NCBI GenBank assembly: GCA_947034895.1
Contig: OX344761.1
Coordinates: 30,020,863 to 30,084,862, forward strand
Origin: Rhytidiadelphus loreus
Lineage: Eukaryota; Streptophyta; Bryopsida; Hypnales; Hylocomiaceae
Direction: 5' to 3'
Length of the DNA stretch: 64,000 bases
Position 1 is the stretch's first letter. Every line of letters starts with the position of its first letter. A program made the position numbers and the translations under genes. The notes beneath the pieces were generated by a model that saw nothing but the letters and a program-made list of their open reading frames with translations, was not told the origin of the DNA and did no database searches. Shown one piece after another: positions 10,498 through 19,979 of this stretch.

Positions 10498-11907
10498 CTA
10501 TTTAATTCTATCATTGTTGCCATCTCCCGAACCACCAGACAGACCAGAGGACCCCTCTGTATTGCGTTGCGCCACTTGAGCGGCAATCCTTGGACTTCCG
10601 CGACGAGAAATTCCCCCAGGGCTTGTTGAGCTTAAGAACCGATTTGATTTGGTTGCCCTGTCCACAACGACAAATTGTCGTATTGTTTCCGGTGAATAGT
10701 CATCGTCATCTTCAATCTTCCGCTTCTGTTTGCGCTTCGGAGTCAAATCCACATCCATCGCCTTTAAGGCTCTCAGAGCAGCATCCACTCGATTTACCAA
10801 CACATTCACCATATGGTCATCACTAGGGTTGTTTACCCTAAACCCTTCGGTGACTCCTTCCAATAGGAACGCCCTCCATTGACCTATGATGTCGGCCACC
10901 CTCCTATCAAATGCCCCGGCCACCTCCACGAACGAATCTCCTTTGTTTGATTCTCCATCCGTTTCCACCTGAACACGAATTGATGCAACTTCTTCCAGCT
11001 TAGATAAGAACAGTGCCCTGCCTATGGGAACGTGATTGTATGCCTCGTACTGTTCACTGAAGCCAAGAGGATGCTCCACCTCTATCCAATTGCCATTTGG
11101 CCCTTTCTGTACTTCTTTTTCGAGAAACCGGAAAAATTTATGGTATTGCATGCTCCAATGCCCTCCCATACTGCGACAAAACAATTCACGAGCCTCGCCA
11201 TCATCAATGGCACGAGCCCGCAATTCCACTTCTATATTTTGGGTCATCCACATGAAGGAATCCACTGGTTGCATGGATGCATCATACAATTCATGCTTCT
11301 GTTCCTTTGGATCCCATATGAGGGGTTTCCCCCAATGCGAATAATTCTGAAATTTGTATGGCCCTTGGTCAAGTGGAAGAGTCCATCTATTGTATTCGTG
11401 GCCGGGGGGCATACCTTCCAAGATGCCAAACATCTCGTAGAACCTCGGACTCAAAGGAGAACGGCACTCGGCACAAGCGGATCGAAACAGAGATGCTTGC
11501 ACAACGCATTTGATATGAAAAACGTGGTGACAATGGCCCATGGTGAAGGCTCCTTCAGGCCCAAAAGGACCTTGGCAAATGCTACAATGACCCTTCAACA
11601 TTTCATTGCCTGGATTAGAACCATGCACAACTATCTTCTCGTTCTTCTTAATGTGTGCTGAAAGCGTTGTGTAAGGAGTCCATCCTTCTTCTACTTCAAA
11701 AGTCCAATTGATGTCGCGATTGTGGGCTAGCGATTCCTTCTTGGCGTGGTTCAACCGCTCGTACATGGCATCCATGTCTCCCCAACATGTCATTGGCATA
11801 GACCCCCAAGAATGTTGCTCGACCGCACTTTTGAATTTCTTCAAAGCAGCCTTAACGACATTGCAATCTTCATCCGACTTCATTGCAAGGGTGCGAACCC
11901 CGATCAT
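10498..11907 (-). CDS. RING-H2 finger protein of the giant hAT element
   Basis: A 469-residue ORF from an ATG at 11907 (alternative ATG at 11883). A canonical RING-H2 can be read: C108-x2-C111, C126-x-H128-x2-H131-x2-C134, C145-x2-C148. Such fingers recruit ubiquitin-conjugating enzymes, so an E3 ligase role is likely. The rest (150-385) is globular with Trp/Tyr-rich stretches (NRWTLPLDQGPYKFQNYSHWGKP) and matches nothing I can name. A KRKQKRK cluster at 391-397 suggests nuclear targeting, and the tail is Ser/Gly-rich. The ORF is in the same frame as the coiled-coil ORF upstream (11935-13752). They are separated only by one TAA and nine sense codons, and no separate promoter cluster lies between them. 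It could therefore be the C-terminal half of one ~1,080-residue protein, or the second ORF of one transcript. The start is uncertain. Confidence 0.8.
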   Translation of the reverse strand: MIGVRTLAMKSDEDCNVVKAALKKFKSAVEQHSWGSMPMTCWGDMDAMYERLNHAKKESLAHNRDINWTFEVEEGWTPYTTLSAHIKKNEKIVVHGSNPGNEMLKGHCSICQGPFGPEGAFTMGHCHHVFHIKCVVQASLFRSACAECRSPLSPRFYEMFGILEGMPPGHEYNRWTLPLDQGPYKFQNYSHWGKPLIWDPKEQKHELYDASMQPVDSFMWMTQNIEVELRARAIDDGEARELFCRSMGGHWSMQYHKFFRFLEKEVQKGPNGNWIEVEHPLGFSEQYEAYNHVPIGRALFLSKLEEVASIRVQVETDGESNKGDSFVEVAGAFDRRVADIIGQWRAFLLEGVTEGFRVNNPSDDHMVNVLVNRVDAALRALKAMDVDLTPKRKQKRKIEDDDDYSPETIRQFVVVDRATKSNRFLSSTSPGGISRRGSPRIAAQVAQRNTEGSSGLSGGSGDGNNDRIK

Positions 11908-11934
11908 TGCCCGAGATGCTAAAGACGGTTTGTC

Positions 11935-13752
11935 TTAAAGTTGTTGTATCCATGTCAACCACCGAGACTCCGATCCACTCGCCGGTAGACATTCATCCAT
12001 GTTCTCCACTCGTTTCATCCGGTCCAACCTCGATTGAAGAAGGGCATTTTCTTGGTTTACCTCATTCAATCTTTGATTCAACTCGCTCCAAGTTGGAACC
12101 TCATCCACCTTTCTGGTCTCAAGCTCCTCCACTGCTTTGGCCTTCTCAAATGGAAGAGAGAGTTGATCGCTTTCTTGAGTTTCTTGCGACGTCGATAGTT
12201 GGATCTCCACTGTAGAGAGGCCCTTTTCTTCATTTCGTTCCTTCAAATATTTCTCGCTATACTTCTTCCTTGACGCCACCAATTGCCTTCCCAATGACTC
12301 ACAATTTTCAACGACCCTTCCATACTTTTTACTCCACTCGTCATTCTTCTGCTCCAGCTCCACGATTGTCTTCAAGTAGTTGTACTTCTCATCAAGAAGT
12401 GTTAGCGCTCCACTAGCAAACTTGTGAAAAGCCAATCCACCCTTCAATAGTGGATGCGATAATGTGGATAAATTTCTGGCCAATTCCATAGCCAACGGGG
12501 CCATTTCCGCTACAGCTTCAGCAGAACATGTTATTGCTTGAGCGGATGTCACAAAATCGTGAAGCCCAAGTTTGTTTTCGGTTGCCGTAGAGCACTCGGC
12601 CTCGTTCACGGGTTCACCTTCTCTCGATCCATCCATTTGAGGTGGGTACTCAACTCCGCACCTAAGTATGATTTCAAGATGCTCCGGATTTGGGATTTGA
12701 CCCACATATTGCAATCTTCTTGGAGTTAAAGTGCACAAGAGCGGATACTTGCGCACAATCTCCTCGCCATCAATATTGGAGGTCGTTGCCACGTTTTGAA
12801 GTCGCTCTACGAACAGACCTGACGGTTGAACTTCACGGATCGGGCTCAATATTGGACTAGGTGGTGTTGGCGAGTCCACGTTTGGAGGAACGTACTTCAA
12901 ATTATCTAGAGCATCGCTGACTATAAGCCGTTCAATTGTAGCATTTGCTCTTGCAACTTTGTCTTCATCCATGTCTTCTCGCGACGAGGAAGAGGGGGCA
13001 ACTTCTTTCACAAGGTTGTGCTTGTTTGGAGCAATGCTTTGCTCACCCGTGATTGGTACATGAACCGAGGTGGGTAAACAAGTCTCCGGATCCTTGAAAT
13101 TGACCTTCCGAAATACACCTCCCGAAGAGGCATTGATGGCCTCCGCTCCTAGTTGTGTGGGGTCCAACTGTACTGCGTCGCCTACACCCTGTGAAACCTT
13201 CATTGTAGGCGTTCTAGTATTTTTTAATACTATTTTAGATTCAGCCGTTTGTGCCCCGTGGTTGTATAAATCGGGAATATCCTTTTGATTTTTCGGAAGT
13301 TGAAGCGGCAATTGCGATGTCGTTGGAAACGTGCTCCAATCCACCTTCCGACCCAATATGAGTTCTGCATACACCATAGATGCCGTGCTGTAATTTATGT
13401 ATCCTTTACTCCTTGCCTTGTTGCCAAAAAGGGCCTTCCACACCTCGTCTGATCGATGTACAAAATGACTATCCTTGCAAGTCCACGGCTTACAATTGAA
13501 ATATCTTGTGTGGGCTGCGTGGCAATCCCGAGGCCACAACTTGTCAATGTGGTACATTTTGACAAATTGTTTGCACATTTTAGAGCTCCAATATTCAACC
13601 TCCACTTTCTCCCAGTCAGGCTCCGCTTTGATGTTCGGATCATCTAAAATGTCATACTGCAACGCATGTCCGGCCCCCCTTGTTTTAATTTTCTTCGGTG
13701 GAGGTTGTGTTGAAGTCGTCCCAATAGCCCCTCCATCACCTTCCGCGGCCAT
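11935..13752 (-). CDS. coiled-coil protein with the domain shared by the 17128-18132 protein
   Basis: A 605-residue ORF from an ATG at 13752. The N-terminus has a basic patch (PPPKKIKTR). Residues about 55-140 form a domain also found in the 17128-18132 protein. The common pattern is W..K.CK.(F/Y)VKM.H..K.W.R, then TC...HF.HR..EV, then NYS...MV..E..L...VDW. The middle is Pro/Ser-rich and low in predicted order. Residues about 470-595 are Glu/Lys/Leu-rich with heptad-like spacing, as in a coiled coil (LEQKNDEWSKKYGRVVENCE and on). I recognise no named family. It ends at a TAA after QQL, beyond which the same frame runs on into the RING ORF. Its leader and motif cluster (13966-14300) probably drive both ORFs. 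A DNA- or protein-binding partner of the transposase is possible, but that is a guess. Confidence 0.75.
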   Translation of the reverse strand: MAAEGDGGAIGTTSTQPPPKKIKTRGAGHALQYDILDDPNIKAEPDWEKVEVEYWSSKMCKQFVKMYHIDKLWPRDCHAAHTRYFNCKPWTCKDSHFVHRSDEVWKALFGNKARSKGYINYSTASMVYAELILGRKVDWSTFPTTSQLPLQLPKNQKDIPDLYNHGAQTAESKIVLKNTRTPTMKVSQGVGDAVQLDPTQLGAEAINASSGGVFRKVNFKDPETCLPTSVHVPITGEQSIAPNKHNLVKEVAPSSSSREDMDEDKVARANATIERLIVSDALDNLKYVPPNVDSPTPPSPILSPIREVQPSGLFVERLQNVATTSNIDGEEIVRKYPLLCTLTPRRLQYVGQIPNPEHLEIILRCGVEYPPQMDGSREGEPVNEAECSTATENKLGLHDFVTSAQAITCSAEAVAEMAPLAMELARNLSTLSHPLLKGGLAFHKFASGALTLLDEKYNYLKTIVELEQKNDEWSKKYGRVVENCESLGRQLVASRKKYSEKYLKERNEEKGLSTVEIQLSTSQETQESDQLSLPFEKAKAVEELETRKVDEVPTWSELNQRLNEVNQENALLQSRLDRMKRVENMDECLPASGSESRWLTWIQQL

Positions 13753-13965
13753 GCTTGGTACTTTGAATTGAAGAGCAATTCAAAGTAAAAAATTCGGTCA
13801 ATTGAAATATACGTGTAGGTAATTTAAATCTGCCAAAGTCACACCGTAATAAAATATGTTGGACCCCTTCTCTCCACCAAGTAAGAGCAACTAGCGCCAA
13901 AGGCAACAGCAACACATTTGACTTGGCAAGCTTGGAGAGAAGAAGTGAAAAGAAATGAAGGGCCC

Positions 13966-14300
13966 GTCCGATCATATAGCCGTCCGAAACCAACCCTAAT
14001 ACCGGTTTGGTTCCGGACCGCGATCCGTCCGACTTTGGGCCGTCGGATCGGACCTGGTCGTCCGATCGGGCGGACCGAACAGGCCATCGCTGTCTGATTA
14101 GGCCGTCGGAAGAGGCCGTCCGATGAGGGCGTCGGAAGAGGCCGTCGGATCGAACACGCTGGGGTCGTCGGATCGGGCCGTCGGATCGGGGCGTCGGAAG
14201 ACCAAGTTTGGGAGTCGCCTGCGCCCGATCAGGCGGATCGAACAGGCCGTGGCCGTCGGATCAGGCTGTCGGATCAGGCCGTCGGATGGATTTTAGGTCT
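13966..14300 (-). promoter_or_regulatory. motif cluster and TATA upstream of the coiled-coil/RING unit
   Basis: Dense GCCGTCGGATC, GCCGTCCGATC and GTCGGAAGAGGCC units, with TATATGA on the minus strand at 13972-13978, about 220 bp before the ATG at 13752. The architecture is the same as in front of the transposase, kinase-like and Gly/Tyr-rich genes. Confidence 0.55.
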
Positions 14301-14502
14301 TCAGGTCTCCGATCAGGCCATCGTCTCCTCTGCACGGACCTGCTGAACTGTCATCCTCCAACTGTGTACGCATTGTTCAAACAACGGATCCTTGAAATAG
14401 TTAAATCACTGTAAAAAATAATCAATGAAATGTAGAAAGCATCCAATGTGTGAAAGCTTATTGTTCATTTTCTTCCCTATATTGTGAGATTGTTTTTAAT
14501 GC

Positions 14503-14539
14503 TAAACCCTAGACCCTAAACCCTAAACCCTAAACCCTA
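14503..14539. repeat. interstitial telomere-type repeat (CCCTAAA)n
   Basis: About five units of CCCTAAA, one with a substitution (CCCTAGA), in the middle of the hAT element between its divergent gene groups. CCCTAAA is the common plant telomere unit. Unrelated DNA on both sides shows this is not a chromosome end. Confidence 0.8.
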
Positions 14540-16600
14540 CAAATTATTAAATTTCCATATAAAATATTCACGTGCTCAACAAAAAATTGGTGCAGCATGC
14601 GGCATCACTTTTACGATTTCACCGAGTATTCCCACCATCCCAATATCCACTAGTAGCAATTTTGGCTCGCCCTCTATACATGGTTACATGGATACATTAT
14701 TACATTGCAATTTGAAGACATTTATTTTTTTGGATCCACAAAGTACATGACTTCTTCTATGATTTTAAGATATGATTTAAAAAGTCAATGTGGAAATGTT
14801 GGTTGAAAATTGAAATGTAATTTGAATGTAGAGACCATTGTGTAATTGATCCATTGAACTTGTAGTCTACATGTGATAATTTAAATGTACTATACATGTG
14901 AACCTTGTCGACTAATTAGTTCTTCATTTCTATGTTTCCGGGTATGAATTATTACATGGCAACGTGGAAATTCATAAAGTGAAAGGTTGTCCCACAAAAT
15001 TGACAACTGAATATGATGATGAGATGATCACTCATGTACGAGAATTAATAGAAGGAGAACGTCACATATGATCATTTGAAAGTTTTTTATTTACTTGTAA
15101 AATGTACTACTCATTCATGAATTCATGACATTGTAATATGGAAATTTTTTCACCATATACCCTATATTGATATATTTTTTCATTTCATTGAGAAGGGGGA
15201 GAGAGGGGCCAACTTGAAGGCCTTCACCAATTTTTCTAAAGTTGAATTCATTAATCTATTAATTTAGGTTTCATTAATTATATGTATGACGAAATGTTAA
15301 GCTTTCATACCTTGCAGTATTGCACAAAAATATATTATATTATAGAATCATGGATAATCTCTTTATTCAAAGTTCTAGCCTATTAGAGCATGTTCTTGAG
15401 TGTTGCCAAAATAAATCTATAAATCGGTAGAGTTCATTTCTGCATGCAATTGCTAGTGAGATTGATAACTATTAACTAGAGAAGAAGTTCTACATGTTTT
15501 TGTGGAACTGAAAGAGAGTGGGCACATTTGAGCAAAAAATAAATATTTCTTCAAATAAATTATGGAAAGGTAGTTTTTCTACTTTTACATGGTCAACAAT
15601 TATGGAATCTCTCTTTCTTTACTCAAAAAATGCAGTTGTAAGTGCCCCATAAGGCCATAACCGTCTTGGGGGGTGCACTTAGTTCTACTATATTACTATA
15701 ACAAATCACGTGTGAACAAGTGGTTCTCTAATAAACTATAATTTCAACCTAAAATTTTGAACATTGTTTAATAATGACTATAGCTTTCTATTGCCAAATT
15801 TTCAACTCAAATAAAATATGAAATGATTTCTAGAAGAGGTTGAAACTTGAAAATGAACTAAAATGGCATGTTTTTCAATTGAAATAATTATAGAGGACAC
15901 ATTTAGATGACCATTGAGTCAATATTCAATTCAAAATGAGCTTTCAATAATGAGTTATTTTTAGGAATTTTTTGTTCATTTTTTAGACAATTTTGTCTTA
16001 TATAATAGAGGGGTGTGAAAGCTATTTTTCAGTTCTACAGTGTATCTTTTTACTTCAAAAGTTTGTAACTAATTATTATTAACAAATAAAAATATCAATA
16101 ATTCAAAACATAAACTTTTAAAGTAGGAAAATCTATTCATATTTTTTTAATTTTGTTGTATTTAAAATTCAAAAAGTATATAGGGGGTCCAAAGTTTTGT
16201 TCGCACTTGGTTTCTAATGGACACTCTAAATGACCCCCCGAGATAACCGTAGTTCATGAATTTCTACAATTATTTCAAGAAAGCGAATTAGAGGATGTAC
16301 ATGATTTATTAAAAAAATTACGCATTTCGAAGCAATGGGATCCTAATTTTTCAAGGGCATAGCCAAACCCTTATGAATTTGGGAATTCAAAAATTCCATA
16401 CTTCTTTCTTCTTATTATTTTCCTTCTACATGTTATACAAGGGTTTAGTGTGTTACAAGCAACATTTTAGATCGTACGGTTCAGTCCCCAAATTTTTTAC
16501 GTGCTCACAGGGGGGGCCAAAAAAGGATACGCTGAATTGCCCCCTTCGTTGCCCCTGCTGCAGGGCAAAGCCTGCAATTTCGAAAGGGGCAAAACTTCCC
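14540..16600. other. non-coding centre of the giant hAT element
   Basis: About 2 kb of AT-rich DNA between the minus-strand genes and the plus-strand genes. No long ORF, RNA gene or terminal repeat recognised. It may include remnants of older insertions. Confidence 0.4.
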
Positions 16601-16624
16601 TTGTTCTCCAAAATTCTCCTCGCC

Positions 16625-16850
16625 GGACGGCCCCTCCGCCCTTCCGACGCCCCGTTCGATCTGCCGACGCCCCGTCCGAGCTGTTCATCTGCATGTCGGT
16701 GCGTCCGCACTTTCTCGGTGACCCTGCGATCCGTCGTGCGACAGTTTCGGGTCGCACGATGGGGGCGTCGAAAAACAGGCCATCGGATTCGGACGGACCC
16801 TAAAGCGCCGTCGGAAGCCATAAATAGCGTTTCCGACGCCTCATTTTTCC
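16625..16850 (+). promoter_or_regulatory. motif cluster and TATA upstream of the Gly/Tyr-rich gene
   Basis: A GC-rich block with CCTTCCGACGCCCCGTTCGA, CCGACGCCCCGTCCGA, GGGGGCGTCGAAAA and GCCGTCGGAAGCC units. CATAAATAGC (16819-16828) is a plausible TATA box about 300 bp before the ATG at 17128. The units here are more diverged from the GTCGGATC form than elsewhere. Confidence 0.5.
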
Positions 16851-17127
16851 ACAGCCGTTTCCCTCCCGAAGTGGGTTTTCCAGTGCCCGATGTGAATCTG
16901 TGGCTTTGCGCGCCCCTTTCGGTTTGGTGTGTGAACGGTTGTGCTTGGATACTTGGTGGTTTTAAGTGATTTGGTTTGAATAATTTCTTGTATGCGAGGA
17001 ATTGTGAATTAGAAAACCGTTTCACTCCATTGCATTTGAATTTTGAAGTGAGAAGAACTTGGTGCACTTGGTGCAATATTTTGGGAAAATTCGGACATCA
17101 ATTATCTTCATTGTAATCAAGGTTATC

Positions 17128-18132
17128 ATGTCTCGCCCTAAACCATCAAGTAAGAGTAAGAAAGGGAAATCTCAAGATATGAATTGGGTTGACTGGGAAA
17201 ACCCTAATTGCGTAGCTGAAGATGGATGGGAAGAAGAGCCAAAGAAAGTTTGGGACTGCACCACATGCAAGAAGTACGTGAAGATGATTCACCTCTCTAA
17301 AATGTGGTCACGAGAACGTGCTGAAGGCCAAGTTCGTCGATGGGAAGGACAAATGTCCACATGTACGAGCCGACACTTTCTTCACCGTTATGAAGAAGTA
17401 ACGCGTTCAACGGGTTTACGTGACTCCAAACCTAATATAATGAACTATTCTAACATGGCTATGGTTTGGGTAGAGATTGTACTCCACAAAGATGTGGATT
17501 GGCGTACCATTTATGAGAAACATGTGGATAGTTTGAATCGGAATGATGCAATGATTTATACTAGCTGGACTGCTGCAAGTGATTGCCAGCCAGAGTGGTC
17601 CAATCGAGGGCAGTTTGGATTTCCTGTAGTTGTGGTGCCACATGGAGAAGATGAATGGTCGAGTGACGGTGATGAGGGTGAAGCTCCAGCACCAGTGACA
17701 TTGGGAGAGGAGCACGAGCGTAAAAAAGATCGAGAAGACATTGAATACGAACAACAAATGCAAGAAGCGATGCGTAGAAGCGTAGAGGACCGTGGTCGAC
17801 AAGATGGGTATGATGGATTCTACCAACGTGACCGTGGTGCATATGACCCACCACATGGGTCATATGCTTCACACTATGGCCATGACCCCCAACATGGCTC
17901 TCAAAACGTTGGAGGCTCTTATTATGGCGGTTCAACTCAAAGAGGATCACTCCACGGTGATTCAATTCCTCCTTCAACTTTTGGAGGTCATTCCTCCGCA
18001 AATTATGGACAAGGAGGTGGGCAAAGCGGATATGTTCCCGACTACTATGGCGGAGGACCATATCTCGGTGTTTATGGTGGTGGTCCTATAGGCCCAAGTC
18101 AGAGAGATGACACGGATTCAGATTCCGAATGA
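17128..18132 (+). CDS. Gly/Tyr-rich protein sharing a new-looking domain with the coiled-coil protein
   Basis: A 334-residue protein. The ATG at 17128 (MSRPKPSSKSKKGK) is chosen over an upstream ATG at 17059 because the basic, Ser/Lys-rich start resembles the other cargo proteins and the upstream codons look like leader. Residues about 42-126 align with residues 55-140 of the 11935-13752 protein: W..TCKKYVKMIHLSKMWSR, TC.SRHFLHRYEEV, MNYSNMAMVWVEIVLHKDVDW. The conserved Cys and His could bind metal, but there is no classical finger spacing. Residues about 205-260 are charged (RKKDREDIEYEQQMQEAMRR, likely helical). The C-terminal quarter is disordered and rich in Gly, Tyr, Ser and His (YYGGS, GQGGGQSGY), ending in an acidic DDTDSDSE. 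Intact, with its own upstream motif cluster. No named family recognised. Confidence 0.75.
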   Translation: MSRPKPSSKSKKGKSQDMNWVDWENPNCVAEDGWEEEPKKVWDCTTCKKYVKMIHLSKMWSRERAEGQVRRWEGQMSTCTSRHFLHRYEEVTRSTGLRDSKPNIMNYSNMAMVWVEIVLHKDVDWRTIYEKHVDSLNRNDAMIYTSWTAASDCQPEWSNRGQFGFPVVVVPHGEDEWSSDGDEGEAPAPVTLGEEHERKKDREDIEYEQQMQEAMRRSVEDRGRQDGYDGFYQRDRGAYDPPHGSYASHYGHDPQHGSQNVGGSYYGGSTQRGSLHGDSIPPSTFGGHSSANYGQGGGQSGYVPDYYGGGPYLGVYGGGPIGPSQRDDTDSDSE

Positions 18133-18968
18133 AGCCGAATCAAACACTAATACACTATTGTATTGTTTGTCTTACAATATGGGCTCTAAATTTAGATTTA
18201 GTTGTTTTCCATACAATGATGCAATATAGAATGTAGCAAGCATAGTGTAATGGTGTCAATGAGTGGTCGTCCGTCGTCACGTACAATGCAAAACCGCTAC
18301 AATTGCGATGTATTGAAATATATTATTAGAATGATAGATTTCTCATGTTCATGATATTATTGAATGCCATTGCTATGCAATGGATCAAGCCATGGTGTTT
18401 TGGAAGCTAAGTATAACAATGGCCCAGCTTTTACCATTATGTTTTTGTTGGTGTCCGTGCGCAATTTTTTTTGCACCATAACCTATTAACTTCTAAATGG
18501 GTGAGACCGAGCAACCCAAAAAATCCACTAGAAATTTGAATCAAAAATGATTTTTTTTTTCTTGTATATTATATTGGATTTTTCTAAATGGGTTGCTTTG
18601 ATTCATTCCAATTGGATTCATGATGCGAAAGTTATGGATTTTCTTGTTTTGTGGGCTATCATAGAATTATCTTGAAAGAAATTCTTTTCTTCCACTTGGA
18701 ATGCTAATTCATGATTTTAAGTTACAAACTTTGAATGTTCGTATCGTGGAAAGTATAATCTAAATGAAAATTTTCATTATATCATTAGCTTGAGTGAAGA
18801 ATATTGCATGCAAATTCTCCATTTGTTTCAAGCAAAAAAAAAAAGAATATTGGATGCATTGGTTTAAAAGAAATATTTTTATTAAAATAAATAAAAATCT
18901 CCATATAAACTCTTCGAAATTGTTGCAAAAATGTGAGTCCGAAAATGGGCTTCTTAGGAAGTAAAGGA
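18133..18968. other. spacer with a copy of an interspersed repeat
   Basis: Non-coding. About 18470-18700 resembles repeat sequence also seen inside the TTAA-flanked elements at 50293-51236 and 52187-53121 (for example TTTGATTCATTCCAATTGGA and GCGAAAGTTATGGA), so an older insertion probably lies here. Confidence 0.4.
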
Positions 18969-18972
18969 TTAA

Positions 18973-19525
18973 CCCTTTAGGGCCTAAGGAGCCCCAAGCA
19001 AACTCTTGAATTCTTTTGGAATCAAATTTTCATATCAAAATTTTATCATTTAATTTAAGTTATTATTTTTCACAAATAACCATTCATGTCTTCTATCAGA
19101 TCTGAATTTTTTAAATTTTTTGGGAAAAGTATGAAAATTATAAGATTTTCTAGAGTTTCTATCTTTGAAAAATCGTAGTAATTACAAAAGAGCTCACTTT
19201 ACGATGAAATTTTTATAGAAAATAGGAAAAATTATAATGAACATTATGGTGAAGTTTTCATGCTCCCTTTCGTTATATACAAATAAATTTGATAGAGAAA
19301 CATGTCCCATAGTGTATTTTGAAACTTTCTAAATCCCAACTTCAAATTGCCATAGATAAGTCATTATTGCTCCAAATTTGATGGCCAATGGCTCATTGGA
19401 AGCGAAATTCCCGTGCCCTCACATCTCATTTACACCTCACAGTCAAATGAGGTTAGGAAAGTGTTTTAATTTCCAAAATTCTGTTTAAAACGACCAAATT
19501 TGGCATGCTCGGCCCCCCTAAAGGG
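18973..19525. mobile_element. 553-bp TTAA-flanked non-autonomous element (piggyBac-like)
   Basis: Flanked by TTAA at 18969-18972 and 19526-19529. The left end is CCCTTTAGGGCC and the reverse-complemented right end CCCTTTAGGGGGGCC. A TTAA duplication plus termini starting CCC is the piggyBac signature. It lies inside the giant hAT element, just upstream of the kinase-like gene's motif cluster, so it inserted later. Non-coding. Confidence 0.55.
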
Positions 19526-19554
19526 TTAAGGGGTGAAAATACCATTTATCGTAG

Positions 19555-19765
19555 CCGTCTGATCTGTCGGCCTGCCGCGCTGTCCGATCTGTCGAACTGC
19601 CGCGCCGTCCGATCTGTCGCACGGCAACCCGTCCGCCTCGCGGGGGCCGTCGGATCGATCGGCCGTCCGATCTGTCGGCCGCGTCGTGGGCGTCGGATTT
19701 CCGACGCGGACCGTGCGTCGGAAAAGGGCGTCGAAAAGGTATAAGAGAGTCGGACGGGCCCGTCT
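19555..19765 (+). promoter_or_regulatory. motif cluster and TATA upstream of the kinase-like gene
   Basis: A GC-rich cluster with GCCGTCCGATCTGTCG units, GGGCGTCGGATTTCCGACGC and TATAAGAG (19740-19747), 240 bp before the ATG at 19980. It has the same arrangement as the other element promoters. Confidence 0.55.
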
Positions 19766-19979
19766 GATCCTCACTTTTGTTTTCCCCCTTGCATATTGCA
19801 AGAGTGAAGCGGAGAGCTTGGTGGTTCATGCCCCCATTGGTTCCTCTTCTTGGGAAAGCAAGAGTGCGATTTTGGGGGCCCCTTATTGCCATTTTTTTCA
19901 GTTTTGGTTCGAGTTTCACTTGAACTTGAAATTATCATTTCATTTTGCGAATATTCATTCGTACAAGAAGTTCATCACG

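Noticed and set aside
11032..11661. 209-residue plus-strand ORF
   Set aside because: It is antisense to the RING-H2 gene and is explained by that gene's codon use.
14503..14539. Chromosome end
   Set aside because: Only about five CCCTAAA units with unrelated DNA on both sides: an interstitial tract.
16453..17076. Long ORFs on both strands over 16.4-17.0 kb
   Set aside because: They run through a GC-rich motif cluster where stop codons are scarce; the peptide is Arg/Pro-rich without conserved features and overlaps the promoter of the 17128 gene.
19686..19979. 98-codon upstream extension of the kinase-like ORF
   Set aside because: It lies in the motif cluster and TATA region; the ATG at 19980 with a basic start is the more plausible beginning.
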